From assembly GCA_013350335.1 (NCBI GenBank), contig CM023539.1, forward strand, positions 25,041,043-25,105,042: a DNA stretch of 64,000 nt, given 5' to 3'. Below, one piece after another: positions 9,864-21,300 of this stretch. How positions within the stretch are numbered: the stretch's first letter is position 1; every line of letters begins with the position of its first letter. The notes under the pieces were generated by a model. It did no database searches and was not told the origin of the DNA. It saw only the letters and a program-made list of their open reading frames with translations. The stretch comes from Chimonanthus salicifolius. Taxonomy: Eukaryota > Streptophyta > Magnoliopsida > Laurales > Calycanthaceae. The translations under genes were made by a program, and so were the position numbers.

Positions 9864-12457
9864 CTGTTGGATAGCAAACTCAGCAATCGGCTTCACATCC
9901 CTTGCTCCTTGATAATCAATTGGAGGCTTACCCGAGGAGAAAACCTTAATTGTAGGAAACCCTTTTATTCCATACTCCTAAGCAAATTAAAATAAGCAAA
10001 CGTCTTCATTACCCATTTAAAGCAAATGTTTAAAAATAAGGAAATGAGAGAGAGAGAGAGAGATTGATCTAAATGATTATGTTAACATCATAATATAAGA
10101 TACAAAAAAATTAAAAAGAAAACAAAAATTCCTGTGAGCGCTTCTCATGAACAAGAATTTTGAATAAGCAAAAGACAACTAAGAGTGCACGAAATCATAT
10201 AAGAAATCAATTCTAGCACAAAATCAAAACTCCATGAAGATTCAGTTAGAGAAATTTCGAACTAACATTGAGCAAAGCATAAAATAATAGGGCAATGATG
10301 AGATTCATGCAACAATTATCATTATCATCATCATCAATTGACAAAAATCCCATCTAACTGGGGTTAGCTTTTCGAGTTCTTTTTCTCCATTTGACTCTAT
10401 CATTGACCATAACGCAGTCACTCCACAATCTCTGATGTCTTTATTTATTCCTTCTCTACATTTTCAAGGGCCTACCTCTCGTACTTAGGCCTACAATCTT
10501 AAACCTCTCGATTCTACAATCTAGGACCATCTCTAGTCTTCTACTTACATCCATTTATTTAAGATTTGATTTGTTAGTCATATTTTTTCAATAATCTCCA
10601 ATTGGTACATTTCATGTTTCTTTACAACCTGGCATTTCTTCCCACACCCGAAATTCCCATCATCATTTTTAAAAAGTATATTACTTTAATTTGACAAATC
10701 CAATTTTGAGTGCTAGCCCCAACATCATGATCATCATTTAAGCCCTAATCCCATCTACCTGAGATTGTCTTTTCAAGTTCTACTTCTCCATTTGACTTTA
10801 TCAAAAACCATACGTTCTTTCACTCCACTATCCACTGTGTCTTTCTTTATCCCTTCCTTCCACTTTTTTTCTAGGTCTACCTACGACTTGTACTCTGTCA
10901 ACTCCATGTACTAGGGTTGTCTATGGCTACATGCCCAAACCATCTCAACTAGCCCCAACAAGAAAGGATGGTTAGACTTGAGGAATGATTACGAGGATGA
11001 TGACAATAGTGCACTTTGTCAATGGTTAGACAAACAACTACCTGATTCTATCTGGAAGTTCACTCCCTAAAAGAAAAGACCATTTGATTGATTTCATATC
11101 TTCCAACAAATATCATGTTTCTCCACTATACAACATTCCTATCCCTAAAAGAAAAGACCTGTTTTTTTAAGGTAGAAAAATAGTTATCCTGCAGCCGATG
11201 AGGAAGTTGCATGCTGCCTCACTCCTTTATTGTCAACATGGTCACTTGTGAAGATCATAAATTTACAGCCATTTTACATAGGAGTAAAGTATCTAGACTA
11301 TATTCTTCAGTGTGCCAAGATGAAAATTCAAGAATTCAGTATAATATATGGACTACATGCTTCTCTCCAAGGCAAATAGCATTTTGTTGGGAATGGGTCC
11401 TCACTTGCTTGTTGAAATGCTGTTTAGCAGGACAAATTGAGAAGCAGCCTTGGTTAATAAGGAGAGTGTTTTAATTAGGGTTTAAGAAGTTTAATGTTGT
11501 AAAGTGCAAACTTTGTTTTAGTACAAAAGTACGGTTATAGAGGAATTTAGTTTCATGAGTTGGTTAGATGACTATAAACAGGGCTAGCAGGAGAGCTAAA
11601 AATCTTTGAACAGTTACACTCAACTATTGAAATGTGAAAAATTGGCAAGAGTTCCATGCCACGGTCTTGGTTTATCTGTGTCCTTTATCAATCAATCAGT
11701 TAAGCAACCTTATTCAAAAATCAGCCATGTAACCCCTAAGCATTGTCAGTCTGCATCAACATTCAACTAGCTAACTTGACTATGATGCATATAAGTGCAT
11801 TCACTAAGACAAAATACAGAATGTAAGAAGGATTACACAGCAGACTTTGACACTACTACAAGCCCAAGACTATGAAATGAAAATGAGAATGCATGCAATC
11901 TCCAAAAACTGCAAGCACATAAAGGTTGTGATTTGTGAAGCATGAGAAACATTAGCATCTCATAACAAAAACTTGAATAATAAGGATTAATTGACTTCCT
12001 ACAGCCTGAGACAGAATATGCAAAATGATAGAGCGAGATTCAATTGGATCGGGAAGATATAGAAAGATGCTAACCTGAGCAAGAGACTTATGGGCGTCAG
12101 CATCAAGAGCTGCCACTGTAGCGACACCTTTCAAAACAGTTGCCGCTTTCTCCCAAATGGACGTCAGGGCTTGGCAATGGCCGCACCACGGCGCAAAGAA
12201 TTCGACAAGAACGACTCCGTTGGAGTTCAAGACCTGCATTGTCGATCAAATAAGAAGAAAATAGTTTGATGTAGCCTATAATTGAGGGCGGATGAAGAAA
12301 AACAAAAAGAAGATACCTTGGACTTGAAGTTGGAAGGATTGAGCTGGAGGACAGGAGAGGAGGGTCCATAGAGGGCACTCCCTTGACCAGCCAAGTGGAA
12401 AAGGAAGAACAAGACGGCAACCAACGGTGATCGCCCCATCTGCATCATCATCTTCAT
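9864..12457 (-). CDS. PDIL2-3: Protein disulfide isomerase-like (PDIL2-3/P5 type), 5' part only
   Basis: ER thiol-disulfide oxidoreductase of the PDIA6/P5 class, which forms and reshuffles disulfides in secretory proteins. Three exons read on the minus strand. Exon 1 (12457-12317, 47 codons) carries a hydrophobic signal peptide and [13 protein letters not shown]. Exon 2 (12233-12075, 53 codons) carries the redox site APWCGHC. Exon 3 (9977-9864, 38 codons) carries [12 protein letters not shown] and DYQGARD. All junctions have GT/AG, every intron is phase 0, and the 138 codons form a whole first thioredoxin domain. The ATG at 12457 opens the signal peptide; a second in-frame Met is at codon 7. 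Family members normally add a second WCGHC domain, a C-terminal domain and a KDEL-like signal. None of these is seen on this strand down to position 1. Either intron 3 exceeds 9.8 kb or the gene is truncated. Confidence 0.85.
10046..10063. repeat. (GA)n microsatellite in intron 2
   Basis: About nine GA units within intron 2 of the PDI-like gene. Confidence 0.9.
10319..10960 (-). repeat. Two direct copies of a retroposon-like repeat in intron 2
   Basis: Each copy begins with an ATC/ATG-rich tract. It continues with an AATCCCATCTAxCTG block, then TTCTCCATTTGACT and later CTTTATTxxTTCC. The copies start near 10319 and 10720 with the same orientation. The short trinucleotide tract suggests the tail of a SINE or LINE-derived sequence on the minus strand. 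The assignment is inferred, not proven. Confidence 0.4.
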
Positions 12458-12506
12458 CTGATCTCTCTTCTCTTCCCTTCCCTTCTCTTCTCTCTTCTCT
12501 TCTCAG

Positions 12507-12530
12507 GACCGACCGACCGACCGACCGACC
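12507..12530. repeat. (GACC)6 microsatellite in the PDI-like 5' leader
   Basis: Six exact GACC units sit about 50 bp upstream of the start codon, in a pyrimidine-rich leader as read on the plus strand. Copy number is likely polymorphic. Confidence 0.9.
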
Positions 12531-12666
12531 ACCTATTATTTTTACTATTACGATCAGCAAGCGGTCTCTTTCCTTTTCGAGTTTCGAGTTTCGAGTTTCT
12601 AACGCAAGCAAGCAACCGAAGCTTTGTCACCGTCTCCTCCGCTCCCCTCCCCTCTCCTGCTCGCTT

Positions 12667-12675
12667 AAATTATAT
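12667..12675 (-). promoter_or_regulatory. Putative TATA box of the PDI-like gene
   Basis: On the minus strand CATATAATTT lies about 210 bp upstream of the ATG, between the stress-element-like motif and the leader. This predicts transcription starting near 12640. Confidence 0.5.
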
Positions 12676-12704
12676 GAGAATCAAGGCATGGCTACGTGTC
12701 TTAA

Positions 12705-12725
12705 CCAATCAAAAGCTTACACGTG
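12705..12725. promoter_or_regulatory. ERSE-like element overlapping a G-box
   Basis: CCAAT at 12705-12709 is followed by nine bases and ACACG, one mismatch from the canonical ER stress element CCAAT-N9-CCACG. The same bases form the palindromic G-box CACGTG at 12720-12725. A second ACGTG core lies at 12694-12698. It sits about 250 bp upstream of the PDI-like start codon. Plant PDI genes are commonly induced by the unfolded protein response through bZIP28/bZIP60 and NF-Y, so the position is meaningful. Function is inferred. Confidence 0.5.
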
Positions 12726-12787
12726 TACTCCGCCGGGTCTCCCCACTTGATTTAAACCGTCGGCGCAAATGTTCCGAAGAACTCTAA

Positions 12788-12917
12788 GGCTGTATTTGGA
12801 TGGGCCTCGGACCCCTCCATACCCTGTTTGATAATGTAAAAATTACCTCGAATAAAAATTCAAAAAAATACCTCAAATGAGAGGTGATGTAAAATTACCC
12901 TCGATGCAAACATAGCC
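12788..12917. mobile_element. Tourist-like (PIF/Harbinger) MITE, 130 bp
   Basis: The ends GGCTGTATTTGGATG and, on the minus strand, GGCTATGTTTGCATC form a terminal inverted repeat. TAA flanks both sides (12785-12787, 12918-12920), matching the 3-bp TWA target duplication of this superfamily. It sits about 330 bp upstream of the PDI-like start codon. No coding capacity. Confidence 0.75.
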
Positions 12918-12920
12918 TAA

Positions 12921-13871
12921 AAAAATTCCGTGAACTGATGCTGCGATGAGATATGACCCGATTCTATGATGTAAAGGCTTATATAAATAGATCTTGTTTG
13001 AGGATTTATCTTCATTTTAATGTATCTTTTAATTCTAAATTTACAAAAAATAATAATTTATATTTATTAAAATTTACATACAGTGACCTGACTCTTTTCC
13101 ATTATGTTCTCGAAACATCTACACCATAAATTCAATTCATTAAATTCCAAAATTATTAGCCATCGAATTCCAGGAAGACTAATTTAGCTTGGAGATCCAA
13201 TAGAAAGATTCGATGACTTGATTAATTTAATTTTGTTTAATATTATAAATTTGGATTCTTGAATTAAATTGTTTAAATTAATTAGACCTTAATCAGGTTC
13301 CCCAAATTTATTTATCAATAAATTTAATAAAATAATTGTTAGTTCCCTAATTTAATCTTGTCTTGATTTTAATTAGAACCCAATCCGATTTAATCAAATT
13401 AGTCAACTCAGATTCCTATTTGATTAACTTAGTCATCCCTATTTGTAAATAACTAATTAACTTAAAATAAGTTAATTGGAACAAAAGAAAGAAAATAAAA
13501 TAAATCTGACCAAGATCCAAAACCCAATCTCCACCCACATTTCCTCTCTAAAACCTGAGACTCAGATCCAGATCCAGATCCAAACCCATTGGAACCCGAA
13601 AGCAAACCCATTACTCAACTCGACCCGTGCACAACCACACCCATCCCCGATGTGGGCACGGAACATCCATTGAACCACGTTGATTTCCACATTCTAGCAT
13701 CCACAAGAACTTGTATCGTAGCTCAGTAGAAGTTCAAGCCATACAATTGCCACATGATCATTCAAATGGAAATGTAGACTCAATCATGTACCATATCATA
13801 TGAAACTGTTGGTCTAAAAGTTAAATCTACATCTCTTGAGTCCGACTGAGTTGTCAATTTCGTGACTGAGT
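12921..13871. other. AT-rich non-coding DNA with a copia-LTR-like fragment
   Basis: No gene. A short (GATCCA)n run lies near 13563-13583. From about 13680 to the TRIM the text resembles the start of the copia LTRs elsewhere in this window (GAGTTGTCAATTTCGTGACTGAG against GAGTCACCC...GTCAATTACGTGACTCAG at 49048), and it continues on the other side of the TRIM. Confidence 0.4.
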
Positions 13872-13876
13872 CCGAC

Positions 13877-14353
13877 TGTAGCACCCACACCCAAAAGTCC
13901 CACATCGGTTGGGAGCTTGGGTGATGGGGGCTTTATTTGAGAGGGGGCAACCCTCCCCATTGTGAGGCCTTTTGGACCTGGCCATGTGAGTCAGAGCTTA
14001 AAGCAAAATCGTGCGGGTCGGGTCGTCACAAGTGGTATCAGAGCACGGTTCAACACTCGAACTGTATGGGCTCTACTTGCATGACGTTGTATGCTTGTGT
14101 GTATGAACCCTCTATCAGTGTGACGAGACAGAGTCGGGGACAGCTCTAATCTTAATGGGGGTGGATTGTAGCACCCCCACCCAAAAGTCCCACATTGGTT
14201 GAGAGCTTGGGTGGTGGGGGCTTTATTTGAGAGGGGCAACCTTATTCATTGTGAGGCTTGGCCATGTGGGACAGAGCCCAAAGAAAAATTGTGCGAGTCA
14301 GGTAGGGCCCAAAGCGGACAATATCATGATAGGGTAGGGTTGGGGTTGTCACA
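13877..14353 (+). mobile_element. Complete TRIM, 477 bp
   Basis: Miniature LTR retrotransposon with no coding capacity. The 5' LTR is 13877-14030 (154 bp) and the 3' LTR 14167-14353 (187 bp, longer by an internal insertion). Both begin TGTAGCACCC, contain AAAAGTCCCACAT and end in TCACA. The primer site TGGTATCAGAGC, complementary to initiator Met tRNA, is at 14033-14044. A GGGGGTGG tract precedes the 3' LTR. The 5-bp target duplication CCGAC is perfect (13872-13876 and 14354-14358). Movement would need proteins from other elements. Confidence 0.92.
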
Positions 14354-14358
14354 CCGAC

Positions 14359-14579
14359 CAAGTCATGAGTTGTCAATTCTGCGACTCAGTTATGGCTATG
14401 TCCATGTGTCCTGAACTTTGCCTTTGGAAGACCGACAAAGTCGAATCAAGGATGAAGCTCTAAAAACAACGTCAATTGTAAGGTCGCGCACCAAAAGAAG
14501 TAAACTCCATGTATGCTAACCAATTCAGGTAATATGGACATAATTAGACTTAGAAGACCTAGACCTACCACTAGGATAA
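14359..14579. other. Continuation of the copia-LTR-like fragment, no gene
   Basis: This joins the sequence left of 13872 once the TRIM is removed. AAGTCATGAGTTGTCAATTCTGCGACTCAG again resembles a copia LTR start. No ORF of note. Confidence 0.35.
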
Positions 14580-15352
14580 TGTCAGGCCCCACCCTTCCAG
14601 CATCTAAATGGGGCATGACTTGCTAAAGAAATCCAAAGCTAATTGTTTACTAAATGGGTCTTACATCACAAATTCGTGGTCATAATTTTTTTTTTCTCAA
14701 TTTTATAACAAACGTTTACAATGCCAACGAATTAATCATGCCCTCAACCATCAATCTAAAATGAACAAGTCGGGACTTACAATTTCATAACCCAAAGAGT
14801 CAACACTAAACACATTTATTGCTAATCTCACAAGTGTGCACACATTCCCAAGCCAAAGCAATATAATATCTATTATACTCAAATTTCTCAATGGCATTGG
14901 ACTTATTGTCCAAGCCTCACAAATCCAACATAAAAATAATTCATAACTCTTGTATGAGTTTTCAATCATAAATAATCACCAAACCAAAGCATAAGTCAAA
15001 GTGCGCATAATATTAAAAGCATGTAAAGTCTAGATCTACTTCTAATAGTCCTTTTGTCTCCTAAGTGTACTCAATGTTTGAATCCAGACATAAATCCACT
15101 GGATTTCGTACAATGTAAAGGGTATGAGCTCTAAGCCCAGTGAAGGAAACAATAATCCCTTACAATAAGCGCAATAATCCCTTACAATAAGCGCAATAAT
15201 CTTAATCACATCCATTATACTTCTCAATGCTCATGCAAATACTCAATGCCAATGCAAATGCAATGCTCAATGCATGGTGCAACCATCTCCACAAACCTAT
15301 CTTCTATTACTTGGTGGTCATCCTACCAAAGTGAGGACAACTAAACCTTCCA
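14580..15352 (-). mobile_element. Left part of an older LTR-like element (X), minus orientation
   Basis: TGTCAGGCCCCACCC at 14580 is the reverse complement of a ...GGGGCCTGACA type LTR end, as seen in the other long LTRs here. The sequence is AT-rich and non-coding. It ends in a GGTGGTCATCC-type repeat that resumes at 47184 after LTR C. The far end of X was not found. Confidence 0.45.
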
Positions 15353-15645
15353 TGTAACGACTGACCCGATCTTTCGAGATTTTTTGGGAGATTTTCAGAT
15401 TTTCGTGTCGGATTAGTGTTTTGGTGGTAGTGGAGAGAGAGCTTGGGCTCCATGTGGGGCCTAGTTTGTCTGATTTTGAGCTTGAAAGCTCAAAGGATAT
15501 TATGGTAATTTTGACATTCCTAGTGTTCTTATCGTCGAAAAATAATTTGAAAACCACACATGGTTATCTTTTTAAAATTATTTTATAAAAATTAGTGTTT
15601 TTTCCATTTTCAAAAATAAAAAACAAACCCTAACCCTACCCTAAT

Positions 15646-15654
15646 TATATATAG
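15646..15654 (+). promoter_or_regulatory. Putative TATA box of LTR C
   Basis: TATATATAG about 290 bp into the LTR, followed by a pyrimidine-rich stretch. It sits at a comparable place to TATAAAT in the related LTR at 60718. Confidence 0.5.
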
Positions 15655-18334
15655 TCTTTTTCCCCCTCTCCTCTTCTTCTCCATCACTCCTTCAAACCCT
15701 AGGCAGTCGCCGCCGTCCTCTCCATGGTGCGTCTCTCTCTCCCTCTCTCCTTCACTCTTGACCCTCTCTTCCCCTCCTCTTTACATCTCTCTCTCTCTCT
15801 CTCTCTCTGTTCTTTTCTCATTCCCCTTCATCTCTCTTATCTTTCCCATTTCCCTCTATGAAACCCTAGATCTAACCCTCCTTCGCCATCACCGCTCTCT
15901 TGTTCTCTATCTTCTCTTATTTCTTAGAAATCCTAACAGTTCTCCCTCCTTTGCTGCTTGCGTCGTCCCTGCGTGCAGATCTGAGCCACCGTCCGAGTTC
16001 AGATTCGTTTCAAGTACTCAATTTCCTACTTCTCATCTCCTTCCTATCTTTTCTTTCCCCTCTCCCTTCCTCCCTAAGCACCTGTCCCAAACCCCAAATC
16101 CCTACAGCCGCCACCTCCACCCCTAGTTCTCTTCTTCTCCTTTTTCCTCCTTTCCACTTATCTTTCTTGAAACCCTAATCTCTTGGCCCAACGAAGTCGA
16201 ATCGGTCGAGTTTGAGCAATCCACTTGATTCGGTTGGACTGAGTCTATGATTCCTAGGTGAAACTCAGCTGACCCAAACCTAACAAGATCCAATCCTCAA
16301 GCCCTATAGCAGCATATCAGACTCGGTTCCAGCCCAATCCAGCCAGGGGTCCAAAAAACGGTGGATCGAGATCTCGGTCATATCGGCTAAGATCTCGCCC
16401 GTACAGCCGATACATCTCATATTGGCTAAGATATCTCGAGCGTTTTTTTGACCCATGAATAGATCGGCCCAGCTCAGATCCAAGCCCAACTCCTTCAGCC
16501 CAGTCCGTCCTTGGCCCAACTATGCCGACCCAGTTCGTGTGGGCCCTATAATACCCTGCCCCAGAGGGGGTCTATAATGTGGAGCATGTCTATGGAGAAA
16601 AAAAAGTCACACATTGCTAGTTGCATTGGAAATTCCCTTTTACATAAGTGGTAGCCTTCCTCCTTCTAACATAAGGCTTTTTGGGAGCAACAATGGGTTG
16701 GTTCGCCAATACAAAGTTGTGCGGGCCCGTGTACGTAGGCCCAAAGAGGACAATATTGTGCTAGCAAGATGGATCGTTACAAATGGTATCAGAGCATGGT
16801 TCAACTCTCTGCCTGAGGGTGTGGGTTTAGTCCTGTGTGTGCAGAGCCGGTGACGGCTCTGGCTTTAAGGGGGTAGATTGTAATTAGGGCTGCAACTCCG
16901 ATCGAGTTTTGGCTCGACCCTAAAACCCAACCCGAGAAATCATGCTGATCAGGTTATAATGGTAGGGCTATAGGCTCGGGTCGGGTTGATAAGAGAAAAA
17001 CCCGATCGAAATTCGGGTCTGGTTGGGCTGAGGTCTTTAAATTTCAACCTGACCCAAAAAGACCTGACTCGACCCGGCCCGAATTTCATAACTTAATGAC
17101 CCTCAAACCCCAATCAAAACTTTCATTTTCAAGCCCTAGCCGCAACATTTTCCTCCCTTCCTTCGCCTGCAAATTTGAGATTGTGCTCCTCGTCGTTGTC
17201 ATTTTTCCTCTTCATCATCGACATCTCTTCTCAGCCGGACCTAAGTGAGTCTCTCTCTCTAGTTCTTTTGTCCGTTTGGCTTGTGCTCCTCATCTGCGAT
17301 TGTGTTTCTCGTCATCGCTTTTCCTCTTCTTCACCGAGATCTCTTCCCTGCCGAACCTAGGTGAGTCTCTCTCTCTATTTCTCTTGTCTGTTCGGTTGTT
17401 CCTCTCAAATCTCTCTCTAATCTTGTTTGCTACCTGAAACTGCAATTTGTATTTGGGTTTATTATAATCTTGTCTATTCACCGGCACTTTTGAGAAATCC
17501 AAGAGAGGCCAATCAGGCCTGTTTTATGTAAATGATCTCTATTTAGTGTTTTTTCATAGAAAGCTACCCTTTTGAGCCTTTTCCATGGAATTAGATAATT
17601 TTTTCCCCTTGCAAACTTAACTTAAGATAATACTGCCCATGAACAGAGGAAAGTGTTTTCTTTTTCATACATCAAAACGAATCCAAGGTTGTTGCAGACC
17701 ATTTCTGAACTTTGGTTTTGGAGAAAGAAGGGTTTTAAATTTCTATGAGCTAACTCTTTCTGTACAGTTTTTTTTTTTTCCTAACAAAGGGAGTTGTAAT
17801 ATGAAAATTCCAATATTTTGGGCTTTTGAGCAGTAACTTCTTTATATTAGATGAATTTCTTTTGAATTACTAACAGTTGAATTTTGTAGAATTCAGTTTG
17901 TAATATGATACTAGTCTTTGTTTGGTGTGTAAGGAAATGCTCTCATGGAAAAAAACAATTCTTAAAAAAAGGTAAAGTGAACAATTCTTCAAAAAAAGGT
18001 AAATTCATTCTTATTTGTTGGTGAAACATGCTATCCATCATTGCTAGTGCAAGATTTTCTTTTCTTTTCCCAGTAATAGGTAATCAAACCTATATGGAAA
18101 TTTATTTTATTGCATATGCCTTTGGAACTTCATACCAATTGATTTTTATTGTTTACTTTTACAGCGCCTTTGCGAAAATAGTGTAATGTTGATGTTGACG
18201 TTGAAGTAAGAGTTTTTTTTCTTTTATTGATAGTTCTTTATTATTTAATTCATTTTCCTAGATTTATTTATGTATTGATTAATTATTAAGTGTAATGTTT
18301 AACTAGGTATTAGGATCCAATAATCCTATCACTA

Positions 18335-21300
18335 ATGACAATACTATCATTTCGACTACGAGTGATTGTTCAGTTGCCACTAGTGGCAAACCAAAGAAAG
18401 GAATACCCACTAAAATCACATGTTTGGCAATATTTTATTAGAGACCCTAAAACTAAAGGGGATGATTTAATGCCAATTTGTAGATATTGCCATGGAAGAT
18501 ATAAAGTTGCTTCTAAAAGTGGAACTAATTCTTAGTCAACATTTAACACGATGTACTACGTATTCGGTGAAAGATAAACTTCAGAAAGTTCTTACCTTTG
18601 ACAATGTTTGTCACGCCCTGAACCTGGATATGGGCCAGGACGCGACTAATTTTTTTTTTTTAAAAAAAAAACAAATCCAATTATCACCTCTAAGTGAACT
18701 CACTTAAGCCCATAGAAAATATCACACATTCTCATGTAGACATTAAGGTGACTAAATCTATCCTTCAATGACCACCAATCAATATTACGATCACAGTCCT
18801 GGTCAAATCCTTCGACATTGACAGTATCGGTTCTCACAGATAATTTTCCAATTTTCCCCACTTAATACACATGAGTTTCACCAAATACACCATAATACAA
18901 TCAATTATACATCATATTATCATATTACACATATATGACTTATACACAAGGTCTTTATGCTACAAGTGGCATAATCATCTAATATTTACATGATTTTCAT
19001 ATAAAGCTAAACAAGTATAAATCCTACCCTCGAATAGCACTGGAGTCCAATTCCTAAGCATTACAGAGGGATTCTTTACTCCATGATCCAATAATTACCC
19101 TCATTGTAAGGGGCGTGAACTCCAGCCCATTGAAGAGATCTCAAATTAACAAGTCCCTCCAAATTTTTAGAATATTAAATTTACAATGCAGTCTATAAGG
19201 AAAATACTTAGAACACAATGGCATACCTTTACCATTTGTTCTTTCTTATCCACGTACACACTCATGCATACTCACGCATATACATGTAAATCCACCCAAG
19301 TAAACACACAAATGTAGATGTCACCCACGCATGCATTCTCACATTTGCACCTGCAAACTCACACATGTATTCATAATATCAATAACACAATACATGTTTA
19401 ATAACATGATAAACAAATAAATCATAATTACTATTTACAAGGTTACAACGAAACTTCTAATACACTGGGGTATCCCACTCAACCCCGTTGAGGTATCCCA
19501 CTCAACCCCAACTGTACAGGTCCAGGATATCCCACTCAACCCTATCGAGGAATCTCACTTATCCTCGAATGCATTAAGTTAAGACAGACAGAATGCAGCA
19601 TCTTGCAAGAGCTTGACCGAACGTACAAGTGTGTGTGTATACATTAACATGTATATTAACTTCAACTACCTATAAACATGAAAACAATATAAAATCACCA
19701 TTTACTTATGCTTTCTTCATATACCCTTTCCATGGGGGTTTGATAATGGAGTTCCACTTACCATCCACTGGTTTCAATCTAGGTTTAATAGCCTAGAGTA
19801 TTTTCATCTCGTCACCTGCACAAACTTATTAGCACAGGAATAATCATATACATACATAACTCTATGCATGATCAAATATCACACCCACCACATGCACCTA
19901 TACTATGGTATGAGCCACATGCATGTTTTAATATAACACATACCATGCATGATCAAAGCTACATATATCACCTATTCACATAACCAATACATGAATCACA
20001 TGCATGAACTAGTATAACACCTACTACATGCACCACCAACCAAAACATGTATCACATGCACACATCCTATCATGATTTACATTTTCCTTTTCATAAATCA
20101 CAATATCATTGGACTTTTCACTCTTTCGTCCAAATCTATCACCCTCTAGACTTTCAATGGGTCCCATTTCCAGTCTAAAATCTAATAGGTTTTCACAATA
20201 ACCATTATACATGTTAAGTTGAGTCTCCTCACCTTCATCGAGGAAGTCATGTGAGTTTTTCGATTTGCGTGAAGGAGAGAGACAGAACCGGTCCAACTGT
20301 TTCAATTGGATAATTGAAGGAGTTAGACACTATTTATTAAGCTAAGTTGACTCGACCGACTGACCTGACGGGTATGACTAACAGAACATAGTTCCATCGA
20401 GATAGACTCTTGGAACGAAGAATTAAAAAAACATCATAAAATTCTAATAACTCTTTTAAAATATCATCGTCTAAAACTAAAATAATAGTTTATCTTCTAT
20501 TAACACAAACCAACTAAGGTAAGTAAGGAAATCAATCGAAATCTTAAAATAAAAAGGTTTAACATTTGTTATGTGAATAACTCAACTTTTGAAGTTGAAC
20601 AGTGAGTCATTTAAAACTCATTCCAATAAGGCTTAGTTTAAGCTAAAATCCTAAACTAAGAAACTCATCAAACCAAACTTATAATAAATATAATGAAAGA
20701 ATTACCATTCTTAAATAGATAGGTCAAAGATCTTTTTAATTTTTATTTTTATAACCACACAATTTCAAAGAAAAACAAAATAAGATAACCAATTTCAATA
20801 TATAGAATAATTTAAACAATAAATACATTAAAATGCCTACTTTACTAAGTTTAAAATATAATCACTTAAACTAATTATTAAAATCATTTTATTTAATCAA
20901 CTTAAACCAAATCTTGAAATCCACTTTAAACTAAATCATAGCTTAAAAATGTAACATTAAGGTTTTAGCACATAAAAATCACTTCTAAAGGTGTTGCTTA
21001 AAAATTAAAAGAAAAGGGGCATTTTTCTTAAATTCTTTGACATGATTTTTTGAAGGTAAAAACTAACCTATTTCCACAAAATAACAGTCTTGGAGTTTCA
21101 AAAATCTGAAATAGATGAATTTGCATACCTTGATTGTCAAAAACAGTGGAGAAATGAGAAAGTTTGGAAAATCCCGGTTCACATGCAAAAAACTTCAAAG
21201 AGTTGCCGCTGGAACATTGGAAACCAGGGAGAAAATGAGAGAAAGGAAAAAAAAAGAAAAACAGGAAATGAATGGGAGAAGAGGAAAGAATGAATAGGAT

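Noticed and set aside
10319..10960. Extra PDI exons in the long intron 2
   Set aside because: The sequence is repeat-like and no thioredoxin-domain peptide is encoded. Exons 2 and 3 join in phase without it.
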